Shown piece after piece: positions 16,302-26,844 of a DNA stretch of 64,000 bases (positions are counted from its first letter, which is position 1; each line of letters begins with the position of its first letter). The stretch spans positions 62,001-126,000 of the forward strand of contig NZ_JAMBOI010000004.1 of the NCBI RefSeq assembly GCF_023715535.1, read 5' to 3'. Below the pieces are notes generated by a model, which did not search any database, was not told where the DNA came from, and saw nothing but the letters and a program-made list of their open reading frames with translations. Position numbers and translations under genes: made by a program. Source of the DNA: Sporosarcina luteola (GTDB lineage Bacteria; Bacillota; Bacilli; Bacillales_A; Planococcaceae).

Positions 16302-18575
16302 ATGAAAAAAAGAAGCCGGATTGTAGCGTTTCTATTACTGCTTGTCATGTTGGGATCTTTGATAGGCGTTACAGTAAGTCCGATTATAAAAGATGTACGT
16401 CTCGGTCTAGATCTGCAAGGGGGCTTCGAAGTCCTTTACGAGGTCAAGCCGCTTAAAGGAAAAGAAGGCCAGAAAATTACGGAAGACGTCGTGGCCGATA
16501 CAGCAGGTGCTTTACGTAACCGTGTCGACGTGCTTGGCGTAAATGAGCCGGTCATCCAAGTCGAATCCAATAACAGGATTCGCGTTCAATTGGCAGGTGT
16601 GGAAGATCAGGAAACTGCGCGTGAGCTCTTGTCTACACAAGCAAATCTTACATTCAGGGATGCAGATGACAATCTGATGTTGGATGGAGATGATTTGAAA
16701 GAAGGAAAGGCGAAAGCCAACTTCGGTCAAAATGGCAACCCTGTCGTTACACTCGAAATGAAAGACCCGGATAAATTCGGAAAAGTGACAGCTGAAATTA
16801 AAGCAAAGGCTCCTGAAAACGTAATGGTCATCTGGATGGACTTTGAAGAAGGCGTCGATTCATACAAAGAGGAAAGAATGAAGGAAAAACCTAAATTCAT
16901 TTCCGCGCCTTATGTAAGTCAAATTATCAACTCGTCCAATGTTGAAATTTCTGGAAGCTTCACAGTCGATGAAACGAAAGATTTAGCAGGAATTTTGAAT
17001 GCAGGCGCACTCCCAGTCCATCTTGAAGAAATATACTCTACTTCTGTTGGCGCTCAATTCGGTGCACAGGCATTGGATAAAACAATTCTTGCTGGAATCG
17101 TTGGTATATCGTTAATCTTCCTATTCATGTTGGTTTATTATCGTGTACCTGGATTTGTGGCTGTTATTACACTATCCGTCTATATTTACCTGATCCTTAC
17201 TGTCTTCACGGGCATTAACGGAGTTCTTACACTTCCGGGAATTGCAGCTCTGATGCTCGGGGTCGGTATGGCAGTCGATGCGAATATCCTGACATACGAG
17301 AGGATTAGAGAAGAACTGCGTGTAGGTAAATCAGTGAAGACGGCATTCTCGGTAGGTGCGAAATCTGCATTCACCGCTATCTTGGATGCCAATATTACAA
17401 CTTTGCTAGCAGCTGTCGTCCTGTTCATATTCGGGACAAGCTCCGTCAAAGGCTTTGCAACAATGCTAATCATCAGTATCCTCGTCAGCTTCTTGACAGC
17501 TGTTTGGGGCTCACGTCTATTGTTAGGTCTTCTCGTCAATAGCGGGATGCTTGATGGCAAGACAGGACTATTCGGGATTTCGAAAAAACGGGTCCATGCA
17601 CCTGAAGAAGATGTGGATACACTTGATCTAACAACGAAATTCGATCGGTTTGACTTTGTTCGTGCCCGTAAGAAATTCTATGTCGTTTCGATGGCATTGA
17701 TTATTGCTGGCATAATTGTTCTAGGGGTCTTCAAATTAAACCTTGGAATCGACTTTGCTGGTGGTACACGTGTTGAAATCTTATCGGAAACTCCTGTAAC
17801 GGCTGAGGAAATCTCAAGTACTCTTGAGAAAATTGGTCACCCGGCAACGGACATCGTCATTTCTGGAGATACGAACAATATCGGCGTTGTACGTTATAAA
17901 GAAGAATTCAAGCAAGAAACTGTAAATAAGTTCAAAAGAGATTTAAAGGCTCATTACGGTGCAGACCCGAATATTTCCACAGTTTCCAATACAGTTGGTA
18001 AAGAACTTGCGGAAAATGCATTGAAAGCTTTACTAGTTGCTGCACTTGGAATCATCATCTATGTTGCATTCCGTTTCGAATGGCGGATGGGTGTTTCCTC
18101 CATTATCGGGTTAATCCATGATGCATTCTTCATGGTTGCGGTATTCAGCATATCGAGGCTGGAAGTGGATATCACATTCATCGCCGCCGTCTTGACGATC
18201 GTCGGATATTCAATCAATGATACGATCGTAACATTCGACCGCATCAGGGAGAACCTGCATAAGCGAGGTAAAATCGAAAATGCGGATGAATTGGCGGACA
18301 TCGTCAATAGATCACTCCGTCAAACATTGGGTCGTTCAGTGAACACCGTCTTGACAGTCGTCTTTGTCGTAGTCGCGCTGATTGCACTCGGAGCGGAAGC
18401 GATCCGTCCATTCTCGATCGCCTTGCTGATCGGTTTGCTCGCAGGAACGTATTCGTCCATCTTCATCTCAGCTCAAATCTGGTTTGACCTGAAGAAGAAG
18501 GAACTTGAAAAAACTGGTACATTGAAAGTCGATAAAGAGAAAAAACAATGGGGTTCTGACGAGCCAGTAGTCTGA
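16302..18575 (+). CDS. secDF: Fused protein translocase subunit SecDF
   Basis: Uses the proton gradient to complete Sec-dependent export. 757 residues in one chain, SecD and SecF halves being fused as in other Bacilli. First membrane segment at residues 5-27, conserved GLDLQGGFEVLYEV, large periplasmic domain, five further segments; the SecF half begins near residue 460 and contains GIDFAGGTRVEI. RND-type conserved motifs GVGMAVDANIL and NDTIVTFDRIREN are present. Start follows GAGGGGG at 16287-16293. Confidence 0.98.
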   Translation: MKKRSRIVAFLLLLVMLGSLIGVTVSPIIKDVRLGLDLQGGFEVLYEVKPLKGKEGQKITEDVVADTAGALRNRVDVLGVNEPVIQVESNNRIRVQLAGVEDQETARELLSTQANLTFRDADDNLMLDGDDLKEGKAKANFGQNGNPVVTLEMKDPDKFGKVTAEIKAKAPENVMVIWMDFEEGVDSYKEERMKEKPKFISAPYVSQIINSSNVEISGSFTVDETKDLAGILNAGALPVHLEEIYSTSVGAQFGAQALDKTILAGIVGISLIFLFMLVYYRVPGFVAVITLSVYIYLILTVFTGINGVLTLPGIAALMLGVGMAVDANILTYERIREELRVGKSVKTAFSVGAKSAFTAILDANITTLLAAVVLFIFGTSSVKGFATMLIISILVSFLTAVWGSRLLLGLLVNSGMLDGKTGLFGISKKRVHAPEEDVDTLDLTTKFDRFDFVRARKKFYVVSMALIIAGIIVLGVFKLNLGIDFAGGTRVEILSETPVTAEEISSTLEKIGHPATDIVISGDTNNIGVVRYKEEFKQETVNKFKRDLKAHYGADPNISTVSNTVGKELAENALKALLVAALGIIIYVAFRFEWRMGVSSIIGLIHDAFFMVAVFSISRLEVDITFIAAVLTIVGYSINDTIVTFDRIRENLHKRGKIENADELADIVNRSLRQTLGRSVNTVLTVVFVVVALIALGAEAIRPFSIALLIGLLAGTYSSIFISAQIWFDLKKKELEKTGTLKVDKEKKQWGSDEPVV

Positions 18576-18612
18576 TGACTGCAGCTCCAAAGACGTTTTA
18601 AACCACCAAGGA

Positions 18613-18645
18613 ACAGGGTATACCTAAGCGTATATCCTGTTTTTG
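18613..18645 (+). terminator. Terminator of secDF
   Basis: ACAGGGTATA (18613-18622) pairs with TATATCCTGT (18631-18640), followed by TTTTG. Confidence 0.75.
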
Positions 18646-18670
18646 TTTGCTAAAAGGAAGGTGGGAAGAT

Positions 18671-19006
18671 ATGAAGATGCAATGGTCGTTGATACTCAGT
18701 ATTCTTTTCGCCATCATCATTGCTGTTTTTGCGATTCTTAATATTGAATCCGTCCAAGTGAACTACTTGTTCGGAAAAGCGCATTTGCCACTCATCCTCG
18801 TCATTCTATTTACAGCATTGCTTGGTGCAGCCATCAGCGGCTTCATGGCTATGTTCAGATCAATCCATGCCAATAGGCAAATCAATGAACTAAAAAAGGA
18901 AATGACCGCAAAAGAGATTTTAATCGCATCACAGCAAAATGAAATTGCGGCATTGCAACACCTTGTAGACCCTCAAAATATAGATACAATCGAAGGAGAA
19001 ATGTAA
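18671..19006 (+). CDS. yrvD: LapA-type two-TM membrane protein YrvD
   Basis: 111 residues: two membrane segments (WSLILSILFAIIIAVFAIL and ILVILFTALLGAAISGFMAM) with the family motif NIESVQVNYLFG between them, then a C-terminal coiled coil. LapA-domain proteins of this kind assist lipopolysaccharide assembly in Gram-negatives; the role in Firmicutes is unknown. Start at MKMQWSLIL, preceded by GGAAGGTGGG. Position between secDF and recJ matches B. subtilis yrvD. Confidence 0.85.
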   Translation: MKMQWSLILSILFAIIIAVFAILNIESVQVNYLFGKAHLPLILVILFTALLGAAISGFMAMFRSIHANRQINELKKEMTAKEILIASQQNEIAALQHLVDPQNIDTIEGEM

Positions 19007-19007
19007 G

Positions 19008-19030
19008 CACCCTTGCAAGGGTGTTTTTTT
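19008..19030 (+). terminator. Terminator of yrvD
   Basis: CACCCTT (19008-19014) and AAGGGTG (19017-19023) are perfectly complementary with only two bases between them, followed by seven T. Confidence 0.85.
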
Positions 19031-19062
19031 ATGCATTAATTTGGAGACGATTCGCTTACCCC

Positions 19063-19091
19063 TTTAAGAGTTTGCCCTCTTCCGATATAAT
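19063..19091 (+). promoter_or_regulatory. Probable recJ promoter
   Basis: TTTAAG (19063-19068), 17 bases, consensus -10 TATAAT (19086-19091), 24 bases before the TTG start of recJ. Confidence 0.55.
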
Positions 19092-19114
19092 GGGCATAGA
19101 GGATGTGAGCCATT

Positions 19115-21463
19115 TTGATAGAATCGATGAAAACATGGACGGTCAATCGTCCCGATGAAACAATCGTAAATACATTCATGAAAGAGCTTAGTATTCCTTC
19201 AATCCATGCCAAAATCCTGGTCTCCAGGGGTTTCTCGAATGTGAAGGAAGCTAGGACCTTTTTACATATGGAAGAAAGTTGTCTGCATGATCCGTTTTTG
19301 TTGTTCGATATGGAGAAAGCGGTTAACCGGATTCATCATGCGATAGAAGCAGGTGAAAAGATTACCATCTATGGTGATTATGATGCGGATGGCGTGACGA
19401 GCGTCACTGTATTGACGACCGCCCTTGAACAGCTTGGTGCGAACGTCGACTTCGCTATCCCGAACCGTTTTGAACATGGATACGGACCAAATATCGATCT
19501 ATTTGATGAACTGCATAAAGCGGGGACTTCGCTTATTATCACTGTCGACAACGGCATTTCCGGCTTGGAGGCAGTTGCGCATGCCAAATCCATCGGAATG
19601 GATATCATCGTGACGGATCACCATGAAATAGGTGAGGAGCTTCCGATTGCAGACGCCATCATCCATCCGCGGCATCCTGAAGGCAATTATCCTTTCGGTG
19701 AACTTGCGGGCGTCGGCGTCGCGTTTAAACTGGCTTGTGCATTGCTTGGTGAAATACCTGAAGAACTGTATGAAATCGCAGCAATCGGCACTGTCGCCGA
19801 CCTTGTTCCTTTGAAGGGTGAGAACAGGTTCCTTGTCAAGGAAGGAATTAGGCGGATGCGGATGTCTGAGCGGCCAGCAATTCAGGCGCTTGTCAAAGTG
19901 AGCGGGACTGAACAGCGTGCACTTACTGAGGAGTCGCTCGGTTTCATGATTGGGCCACGATTGAATGCGCCAGGGCGGCTAGGAAGTGCAGACCCTGCTG
20001 TTCATCTGTTGAAGACGGAAGATAAGATGGAAGCAATGAGCATAGCCCAACAATTGGATACATTGAATAAAGAGAGACAGGCGCTCGTTACGAAAATCGC
20101 GGACGAGGCGGAGCAGGCCTTGGTCGATATGTATGGTGATATGCTTCCTTATGTTATCGTCATTGCTGGGGAAGGCTGGAATCCAGGTGTCGTCGGTATC
20201 GTTGCTTCGCGTTTGACCGAAAAGTATTACAGACCGACAATTGTCCTGTCCGTAGACCTCGAGACGGGAACAGCAAAAGGTTCCGGGCGGAGTATTGCAG
20301 GTTTTGATCTATTCAAAGAGCTCTCGAAAACTGCAGATCTCTTGCCTCATTTCGGCGGCCATGAAATGGCGGCGGGCATGTCGTTGTCAGTTGAGGATGT
20401 GGCCGAATTCCGCAACCGATTGAATGATCAAGGAAAAATGAGCTTGACGGATGATATGCTTACACCGCAATTGCAGATTGATGTTCCGCTTGAAATCGGG
20501 GAAATCGATGTTGATGTGTTGGAAGCGATGGAATTGCTCCGCCCTTTTGGCATGTCGTTTGAAAAGCCCGTTTTTTTAATTGAGAACCTTTCGGCGTCAT
20601 CCGTTAGAAAGATAGGTGCAGCGAAAAACCATTTGAAGCTTGAATTGACCGATGGGGTGGATTCACTCGATGTTATCGGTTTCGGGAACGGGGAGATCGC
20701 CGACGAAATGAGCCCGGGCGTCAAGTTGTCTGTCACCGGGGATTTACAGGTGAATGAATGGAACGGACGTAAAAAGCCGCAGATGCTGCTCGACGATATT
20801 CAGTCGAAAGATCGGCAGTTGTTCGATTTGCGCGGCATCCGGGAACCGAATCGTTGGATATCTGTCATCCCGGATAAAAACAATTTATTCATCGCATTCC
20901 AAGAAGCATCAATTGCCTTTTTCCAGCCAATCTTGAAAAATGTACAGATCCATCAATTCGGACAAACGGAACTGTCGGAAAACGATCATGTGATCGTATT
21001 GGATTTGCCTTCAGATACAGAGCAAATGAAAGAGTTGATCGAAAGGACGAACCCGAAAAGGGTCTATGCCCATTTCTTTGTCAACGAATCATTGTATTTC
21101 GAAGGGATTCCAAGTCGCGAGCACTTCGGTTGGTATTATAGCTTTTTGAAAAAGCGTGGTTCGTTTGACTTGCGGAAGCAAGCACAGGATTTATCGAAGC
21201 ATAAAGGTTGGAAGGTCGATACAATTTATTTTATGACAAAGGTGTTTTCCGAGCTTGGATTTGTTAAGATAGAGAATGGTCTGGCCATTGTAATCGAAGA
21301 TGCAGAGAAGAAAAGTCTTTCCGAAGCTCCATCTTATAAACAGAGAGAGCATCAGATTGAATTGGAACAGATGCTTGTCTACGCTCCATATATGGATTTG
21401 AAAAAGTGGTTCGATGAAATTTGCAAAGAAACCGTCAATAGGGAGGAACAATTATGGATTTGA
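19115..21463 (+). CDS. recJ: Single-stranded-DNA-specific exonuclease RecJ
   Basis: 5'-3' exonuclease of recombination and mismatch repair. 782 residues. DHH phosphoesterase motifs YGDYDADG (86-93), VDNGIS, and TDHH (167-170), then the DHHA1 motif GGHEMAAG, an OB-fold and the Firmicutes-specific C-terminal extension. The start is uncertain: TTG at 19115 or ATG at 19127, both with weak ribosome sites. Its end overlaps apt by ten bases. Confidence 0.96.
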   Translation: MIESMKTWTVNRPDETIVNTFMKELSIPSIHAKILVSRGFSNVKEARTFLHMEESCLHDPFLLFDMEKAVNRIHHAIEAGEKITIYGDYDADGVTSVTVLTTALEQLGANVDFAIPNRFEHGYGPNIDLFDELHKAGTSLIITVDNGISGLEAVAHAKSIGMDIIVTDHHEIGEELPIADAIIHPRHPEGNYPFGELAGVGVAFKLACALLGEIPEELYEIAAIGTVADLVPLKGENRFLVKEGIRRMRMSERPAIQALVKVSGTEQRALTEESLGFMIGPRLNAPGRLGSADPAVHLLKTEDKMEAMSIAQQLDTLNKERQALVTKIADEAEQALVDMYGDMLPYVIVIAGEGWNPGVVGIVASRLTEKYYRPTIVLSVDLETGTAKGSGRSIAGFDLFKELSKTADLLPHFGGHEMAAGMSLSVEDVAEFRNRLNDQGKMSLTDDMLTPQLQIDVPLEIGEIDVDVLEAMELLRPFGMSFEKPVFLIENLSASSVRKIGAAKNHLKLELTDGVDSLDVIGFGNGEIADEMSPGVKLSVTGDLQVNEWNGRKKPQMLLDDIQSKDRQLFDLRGIREPNRWISVIPDKNNLFIAFQEASIAFFQPILKNVQIHQFGQTELSENDHVIVLDLPSDTEQMKELIERTNPKRVYAHFFVNESLYFEGIPSREHFGWYYSFLKKRGSFDLRKQAQDLSKHKGWKVDTIYFMTKVFSELGFVKIENGLAIVIEDAEKKSLSEAPSYKQREHQIELEQMLVYAPYMDLKKWFDEICKETVNREEQLWI

Positions 21464-21966
21464 AAAGTTTCGTGACAATTGTCCCGGACTATCCGAAAGA
21501 AGGCATTAGCTTTAAAGATATTACGACAATTATGGATAACGGGGAAGCTTATAAATATGCGACTGATAAAATTGTCGAATTTGCTAAGCAAGTGGGTACG
21601 GATATTATCGTCGGCCCCGAAGCAAGGGGGTTCATCATCGGCTGTCCTGTTGCGTACGCATTGGAAGTAGGTTTCGCGCCGGTCCGGAAACCTGGGAAAT
21701 TACCGCGCGAGACGATAGCAGTCGAGTACGACCTTGAATACGGCAAGGATTCATTGACAATCCATAAAGATGCCATCAAGCCTGGTCAACGCGTATTGAT
21801 TGTTGACGATTTGCTTGCAACCGGCGGAACGGTCGGCGCAACAGTTGAACTTGTCGAGAAACTCGGAGGAGTAGTCGCAGGATGCGCGTTCCTGATCGAG
21901 CTGTCTTATTTGAGCGGCCGTGAAAAACTGAAAGGTTATGATATTCAAGCGCTCATGACCTATTGA
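21454..21966 (+). CDS. apt: Adenine phosphoribosyltransferase
   Basis: Salvages adenine to AMP with PRPP. 170 residues; the PRPP-binding loop is [14 protein letters not shown], and the N-terminal segment [13 protein letters not shown] ([15 protein letters not shown]) is typical. Start after GGGAGG at 21440-21445, inside the 3' end of recJ, suggesting translational coupling. Confidence 0.98.
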   Translation: MDLKSFVTIVPDYPKEGISFKDITTIMDNGEAYKYATDKIVEFAKQVGTDIIVGPEARGFIIGCPVAYALEVGFAPVRKPGKLPRETIAVEYDLEYGKDSLTIHKDAIKPGQRVLIVDDLLATGGTVGATVELVEKLGGVVAGCAFLIELSYLSGREKLKGYDIQALMTY

Positions 21967-21974
21967 TGAAAGGC

Positions 21975-22003
21975 CCTCCGCGATGAGCGGAGGATCTTTT
22001 TTT
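21975..22003 (+). terminator. Terminator of recJ-apt
   Basis: CCTCCGC (21975-21981) pairs with GCGGAGG (21987-21993), followed by a run of T. Confidence 0.88.
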
Positions 22004-22014
22004 ATCCATAGGGC

Positions 22015-22044
22015 TTTACATTCTTATCTGTTTATACATACAAT
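22015..22044 (+). promoter_or_regulatory. Sigma-A promoter of relA
   Basis: TTTACA (22015-22020), 18 bases, TACAAT (22039-22044); both hexamers match the consensus at five of six positions. Confidence 0.75.
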
Positions 22045-22089
22045 AGAATTATCTTTAATTTTTTTGCGGAATTAGTCGAAAGGAGTAGA

Positions 22090-24288
22090 ATGATGGCGAA
22101 AAATCGTGACATGACGGCAGAAGATATATTTGAAATCGTTGCCTCCTATATGAATGGAGAGCATGTCGCGTTCGTCAAAAAGGCGTATGAGGCGGCGAAG
22201 GCTTCTCATGAAGGGCAATTCAGAAGTTCGGGCGAGCCGTATATACTTCACCCTATCCAAGTTGCAGGCATTTTAGCAGAATTGCAGATGGATCCTTCCA
22301 CAGTCGCCGCGGGCTTCCTCCATGATGTCGTGGAAGATACCGACGTGAGCCGCGAGGATATCATACGCGATTTTGGTGAAGAGGTGGCAATGCTTGTCGA
22401 TGGCGTGACGAAGTTGGAAAAGCTGAAATTCAAGTCAAATGAGGAAAAACAGGCAGAGAACCACCGCAAAATGTTCATTGCGATGGCGAGGGATATCAGA
22501 GTCATTCTTATCAAGCTCGCTGACCGTCTCCATAATATGCGGACATTGAAACATGTCCCGGAGGAAAAGCAACGGAGAGTGGCAGCAGAAACTCTTGATA
22601 TTTTCGCACCGCTAGCACATCGGCTCGGAATTTCCACCATCAAGTGGGAACTGGAAGACACTGCGCTTCGTTATTTGAATCCTCAGCAATATTATCGCAT
22701 CGTCAATATGATGAAGAAAAAACGGGATGAACGTGAAAAGTATTTATTGAATGTCATGGATACGATACGGACTGAAATAGCTGAAATGAGCATCGAAGCA
22801 GAAATTAATGGACGTCCAAAGCATCTCTATTCCATTTACCGCAAAATGATTCTGCAAGACAAGGAATTCAATGAAATTTATGACCTTCTTGCCATTCGAA
22901 TCATCGTGAAAAGCATCAAGGATTGTTATGCGGTGCTTGGAATCATCCATACGTTATGGAAACCGATGCCGGGAAGGTTTAAAGATTATATCGCGATGCC
23001 GAAACAGAACCTTTATCAATCTATCCATACAACAGTAGTCGGGCCAGCTGGCGATCCGCTTGAAGTTCAGATCCGTACGGAAGAAATGCATAGGATTGCA
23101 GAATACGGGGTTGCGGCACACTGGGCGTATAAAGAGGGGAAAACCGTTTCGGAAAAACCCGATAATATTGATTCCAAACTGAAATGGTTCCGCGAAATAC
23201 TTGAATTTCAAAATGAGTCCTCCAATGCAGAGGAATTCATGGAATCATTAAAGTTCGATCTGTTTTCGGATATGGTGTACGTTTTCACGCCGGATGGGGA
23301 TGTCATTGAAATCCCGACAGGCTCTGTGCCCATCGATTTTGCATACCGGGTTCATTCAGAAGTAGGGAATCGGACGATCGGTGCAAAAGTGAACGGCAAA
23401 ATGGTTCCGCTGGATACAGAACTGTTCACAGGCGATATTGTCGAAATCCTCACATCAAAGCAATCATTTGGACCGAGCCGCGATTGGTTGAAAATCGCTA
23501 ACACATCGCAGGCGCGGAATAAAATACGTCAATATTTCAAAAAGCAATTGAGGGAAGAGAATATTACGAAGGGGTCTGAACTCGTCGAGCGGGAAGTGAG
23601 GCTCCAGGAATTCGATCTGAAAGCCGTCCTGACATCTGAAAACATTCAGCGGGCTATAGACAAATTCAGCTTTACGTCGGAAGAGGACATGTATGCTGCG
23701 GTCGGATCGAATGGCATCACCGCACAGCAAGTCGTCAACAGGCTCGCGGAAAAAATCCGCCGTGAACGCGATCAGCAGGAAGCAATCGATAAGATTGTAT
23801 CCGACATGAAAACGCCTCAGCCTATCCGGACAACAGAGTCGGGGGTTATCGTCAGAGGCCTCGAGAATCTGCTCATCCGACTGTCGAAATGCTGCAATCC
23901 GATACCAGGTGACGAGATTGTGGGATTCATAACAAAAGGCCGTGGCGTATCCGTACACCGCGCAGACTGTCCGAACATCCTCACCGACGAAGACAATGAC
24001 CGGCTCATTGAAGTTGAATGGGCGGTGGATATGAACAACGAACGCAAGGAATTCCAAGTGGATATCGAAATTTCCGCATTTGACAGACAAGGCCTTCTGA
24101 ATGAAGTGATGATGATGGTAGCGGATTCGAAAACGCCGATTGTGGCAGTGAGCGGGAAAGCGGACCGGGACAAACTTGCGAAAATCAGTATGACGATAAA
24201 AATTACGGATATATCCCATCTGCATAGGATTGTCGACCGCATTAAACAAATACGCGACATTTATTCCGTGCAGCGGGTGATCCATTAA
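22090..24288 (+). CDS. relA: Bifunctional (p)ppGpp synthetase/hydrolase
   Basis: Long RSH enzyme making and degrading the stringent-response alarmone. 732 residues. The hydrolase HD motif is intact (FLHDVVEDT near residue 76, and RFRS-type [12 protein letters not shown]); the synthetase motifs [21 protein letters not shown] and EYGVAAHW are also intact, so both activities are expected. TGS domain from about residue 395, then the zinc-finger region ([18 protein letters not shown]) and a C-terminal ACT domain. Start follows AAAGGAG at 22078-22084. Confidence 0.98.
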   Translation: MMAKNRDMTAEDIFEIVASYMNGEHVAFVKKAYEAAKASHEGQFRSSGEPYILHPIQVAGILAELQMDPSTVAAGFLHDVVEDTDVSREDIIRDFGEEVAMLVDGVTKLEKLKFKSNEEKQAENHRKMFIAMARDIRVILIKLADRLHNMRTLKHVPEEKQRRVAAETLDIFAPLAHRLGISTIKWELEDTALRYLNPQQYYRIVNMMKKKRDEREKYLLNVMDTIRTEIAEMSIEAEINGRPKHLYSIYRKMILQDKEFNEIYDLLAIRIIVKSIKDCYAVLGIIHTLWKPMPGRFKDYIAMPKQNLYQSIHTTVVGPAGDPLEVQIRTEEMHRIAEYGVAAHWAYKEGKTVSEKPDNIDSKLKWFREILEFQNESSNAEEFMESLKFDLFSDMVYVFTPDGDVIEIPTGSVPIDFAYRVHSEVGNRTIGAKVNGKMVPLDTELFTGDIVEILTSKQSFGPSRDWLKIANTSQARNKIRQYFKKQLREENITKGSELVEREVRLQEFDLKAVLTSENIQRAIDKFSFTSEEDMYAAVGSNGITAQQVVNRLAEKIRRERDQQEAIDKIVSDMKTPQPIRTTESGVIVRGLENLLIRLSKCCNPIPGDEIVGFITKGRGVSVHRADCPNILTDEDNDRLIEVEWAVDMNNERKEFQVDIEISAFDRQGLLNEVMMMVADSKTPIVAVSGKADRDKLAKISMTIKITDISHLHRIVDRIKQIRDIYSVQRVIH

Positions 24289-24304
24289 GCAGGAGAGTGT
24301 TTGC

Positions 24305-24745
24305 ATGAAGGTCGTATTACAAAGGTCCGGCAATGCTTCCGTGACGGTTGATGGCGAAGTGACCGGCTCCATCCGGAAAGGGTATGTTCTCCTTGTTGGG
24401 ATTACACATGATGATACGGAACAGGACGCAGACTATATTGCAAAGAAGGTTGCAGGCCTGCGGCTTTGGGAAGATGAAGAAGGGAAGATGAACCGGTCCA
24501 TCGATGAAGTGGAAGGGGAGATCCTATCCGTCTCCCAATTTACGCTCTATGGAGACGTGAGAAAAGGGCGCCGACCAAGTTTCATTGAAGCGGCAAGACC
24601 GGAAAAGGCTGAAACCATTTGGAATCACTTCAACGAAGCGCTCCGTGAGCAAGGCTTGAAGGTTGAAACTGGTGTGTTCGGCGCCATGATGGACGTACGT
24701 CTCGTCAATGACGGCCCGGTTACGATTATAATCGAATCGAAATAA
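24305..24745 (+). CDS. dtd: D-aminoacyl-tRNA deacylase
   Basis: Hydrolyses D-amino acids mis-attached to tRNA. 146 residues with the two active-site motifs [17 protein letters not shown] and VNDGPVTI at the chiral-proofreading dimer interface. It begins 17 bases after relA behind AGGAGAG and shares its transcript. Confidence 0.97.
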   Translation: MKVVLQRSGNASVTVDGEVTGSIRKGYVLLVGITHDDTEQDADYIAKKVAGLRLWEDEEGKMNRSIDEVEGEILSVSQFTLYGDVRKGRRPSFIEAARPEKAETIWNHFNEALREQGLKVETGVFGAMMDVRLVNDGPVTIIIESK

Positions 24746-24748
24746 ATG

Positions 24749-24786
24749 AAATCGCAGTCCACATAACAACGGGCTGCGATTTTTTG
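24749..24786 (+). terminator. Terminator of relA-dtd
   Basis: AATCGCAG (24750-24757) pairs with CTGCGATT (24774-24781), followed by T residues. Confidence 0.85.
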
Positions 24787-24844
24787 CAAGTGCTCATTTA
24801 TTCCATCAAAGGCTCCATTAATTCCGCAAGGGCTATATTCCATG

Positions 24845-24882
24845 CAAAAAACACCATGAAATCACGAAATTCCATGGTGTCC
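24845..24882 (-). terminator. Terminator of the amidase gene (minus strand)
   Basis: ACACCATG (24851-24858) pairs with CATGGTGT (24873-24880); on the minus strand the hairpin ends in six T. Four bases beyond the coding end. Confidence 0.85.
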
Positions 24883-24886
24883 GTTT

Positions 24887-26425
24887 TTACTTTCCATCGA
24901 AGTGCTCGAGCAGGCCTTGATAAATCCCGTGCGATGCCTGTTCCCGGAACATCTCAGTCGTCAGAACCCGCTCCTCGGAAGGATTTGATAAGAACCCTAA
25001 TTCGATGAGGACGGCATTCTGACGATTTTCCCGCAATACGAGGAAATTGGCAGGCTGTGCGCCGCGATTCCTAAGTGTAATCGTCGACGCTAGTCCATCA
25101 TTGATAGAGGATGCCAGCGATTTCTGATTGGAATGTGTGTAATAAGTCGTGAATCCGGTAATCGATGTATCAGGATTTGCATCGTAATGGAGGCTGATGA
25201 AAGCGTCGGCTCCATGCTGATGGCTGACGGATACGCGTTTTCGCAGTGAAATATACGTGTCGGATTCGCGCGTCATGACGACGTTCGCGCCTGCTGCCTT
25301 CAGTTTGGCGGACAACAACTCGGCAGTCATCAATGTCAGCAGTTTCTCGTCGGTGCCTTGCATTCCAGTCGTTCCACGGTCATTACCGCCATGTCCTGCA
25401 TCGACAACAATTGTAAGTCCGTTTAACGTGCCTGGCACTCTGGCAGATTTCTTCTTTTCGGGTGTGAGTTCCACCTTCGCAACGTCACCTGTTGAAACGA
25501 CCCATTTGGCAATGAAAGCCGTCTCCCCGGAAGAAAGTGAGACGTTATACCACTCGCCTTCTTCACCGATTACCGTCAGTTTCTCGCCGGCGTTAGCTCT
25601 TGTTACAATCGATGAAGAGGTCGTTGCGGAAGATCGGAGATTCGTACCGTTCGTAAGCACTGTCACTTTCTTGTCGGCTGCCACCTCCGTTTTCCCCGCG
25701 GTACTTTTCGCATCAAGTGTTCCATGGAAAGAATAGACCCAACCGGACGATTTCTTTCCTAATGCTAAGCGGATCCAATTGCCTTCAATTTCTTCAATCG
25801 CGAAGGATTCGCCTTTTCGGATCAATCCTACTTTTTTTGACGTTAAGCCCGGTGCTTTCCTAACATTCAGCGCATCGACCGAAACCGTGAACTGCTCGGG
25901 ATTCTTAACTTCTGGCTTAACTGCTGTTCCGGCTTGACCGTTTTCACTTTGCTGAATTTCAGTAATGTAATCAGTATGTACCCAACCGTCCATGCCGTTT
26001 TTGACGATGGAAGCCCATTCGCCTTGTCTGCCAGTTATCACCGCCGCTTCCCCTGCATTCAGTTGTCCGATGACAGCTGCGTTTAATGAAGGTTCGGTCC
26101 GGATGTTCAAGGCATTCACTTTCGATACGGCGTTCATTGGCGCAAGTTCCTTCGCCTCTTCACTTACGACAAGCCAGGATGCGATCCAACCCGTCCCTGA
26201 ACCGAATCTGACCTCATACCAGTCCCCGGATGTTGCTAGAACTTCAGCGCGCTCACCTTGTTTCATTGAGCCGGCGACCGGATAGGTAAGCCCTGGACCT
26301 GAACGGACATTCAGGGATTTCGTATTGATGATGATTGTTTCGCCTTTCGCGGAAATTATCGGCATCTCGCAAACAATTGAAGCGAAAAGGATGATAGCTA
26401 GAAGCCATTTGATCAATTTCGACAA
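24887..26425 (-). CDS. yrvJ: Secreted N-acetylmuramoyl-L-alanine amidase with four SH3b domains
   Basis: Cell-wall hydrolase (YrvJ-like, 512 residues). TTG start at 26425, nine bases after GGGAG, gives a signal peptide (KLIKWLLAIILFASIV) with likely cleavage after ISA. Four bacterial SH3 domains follow, each with the pattern LNVRSGPG / LNIRTEPS / LNVRKAPG / NLRSSATT. The C-terminal Amidase_3 domain has VVDAGHGGNDRG, the catalytic/zinc motifs MTRESD and SLHYDAN, and IELGFLSNPSEE. A longer start (ATG 26449) is possible but would lie within a -10-like TACAAT. Divergent from the hisS T-box promoter. Confidence 0.92.
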   Translation of the reverse strand: MSKLIKWLLAIILFASIVCEMPIISAKGETIIINTKSLNVRSGPGLTYPVAGSMKQGERAEVLATSGDWYEVRFGSGTGWIASWLVVSEEAKELAPMNAVSKVNALNIRTEPSLNAAVIGQLNAGEAAVITGRQGEWASIVKNGMDGWVHTDYITEIQQSENGQAGTAVKPEVKNPEQFTVSVDALNVRKAPGLTSKKVGLIRKGESFAIEEIEGNWIRLALGKKSSGWVYSFHGTLDAKSTAGKTEVAADKKVTVLTNGTNLRSSATTSSSIVTRANAGEKLTVIGEEGEWYNVSLSSGETAFIAKWVVSTGDVAKVELTPEKKKSARVPGTLNGLTIVVDAGHGGNDRGTTGMQGTDEKLLTLMTAELLSAKLKAAGANVVMTRESDTYISLRKRVSVSHQHGADAFISLHYDANPDTSITGFTTYYTHSNQKSLASSINDGLASTITLRNRGAQPANFLVLRENRQNAVLIELGFLSNPSEERVLTTEMFREQASHGIYQGLLEHFDGK

Positions 26426-26493
26426 ACTATCACTCTCCCTTTTTTCCATTGTAGAAGTTTTGTGAAGAAAAAACCACATCGAAATGAAAAAGG

Positions 26494-26522
26494 TTGACAC
26501 TTCGTGAATGAATGGCTAAGAT
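26494..26522 (+). promoter_or_regulatory. Sigma-A promoter of the hisS T-box transcript
   Basis: TTGACA (26494-26499), 17 bases, TAAGAT (26517-26522). Confidence 0.85.
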
Positions 26523-26528
26523 TAGTCT

Positions 26529-26803
26529 TAATCTAAACAAACAATTTGCTGTAGACATGGAAAGTAACTGTATTGCAGGCTGACTAGAGAGAGGTGGACG
26601 TGGCTGAAATCCACCTTACAGACGGATATAGTGAAAAACACCATCGAGGCTCCGTGCTGAACAAGTATCTTCAGTAGGTGCGGACGGAACCGGCCGTTAT
26701 CCGGGTACGAGTGGGCATGCATTTTGTGCCAATTTGGGTGGAACCGCGGAAGCTGATATAAGCTCTCGTCCCTTGTGAAGACAAGGGATGGGGGCTTTTT
26801 TTA
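26529..26803 (+). promoter_or_regulatory. T-box riboswitch upstream of hisS-aspS
   Basis: About 275 bases of leader with the T-box sequence GGGTGGAACCGCGG (26736-26749), which pairs with the free acceptor end of uncharged tRNA. It is followed by a terminator hairpin (TCCCTTGT/ACAAGGGA, 26769-26788) and a T-run ending at 26803. Stem I begins near 26580 with AGAGAGAGGTGG. A CAC triplet at 26639-26641, preceded by GTGAAAAA, is the best candidate specifier and would read histidine tRNA; I could not fold the RNA to prove this. Confidence 0.92.
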
Positions 26804-26844
26804 TTTTTCGCAGCTAAAAACAGATTGAAAGAAGGGGAAGTCAA

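Noticed and set aside
23464..24372. 302-codon frame antisense to relA and dtd
   Set aside because: Shadow of relA codon usage; no start signal, and relA is fully conserved in the other direction.
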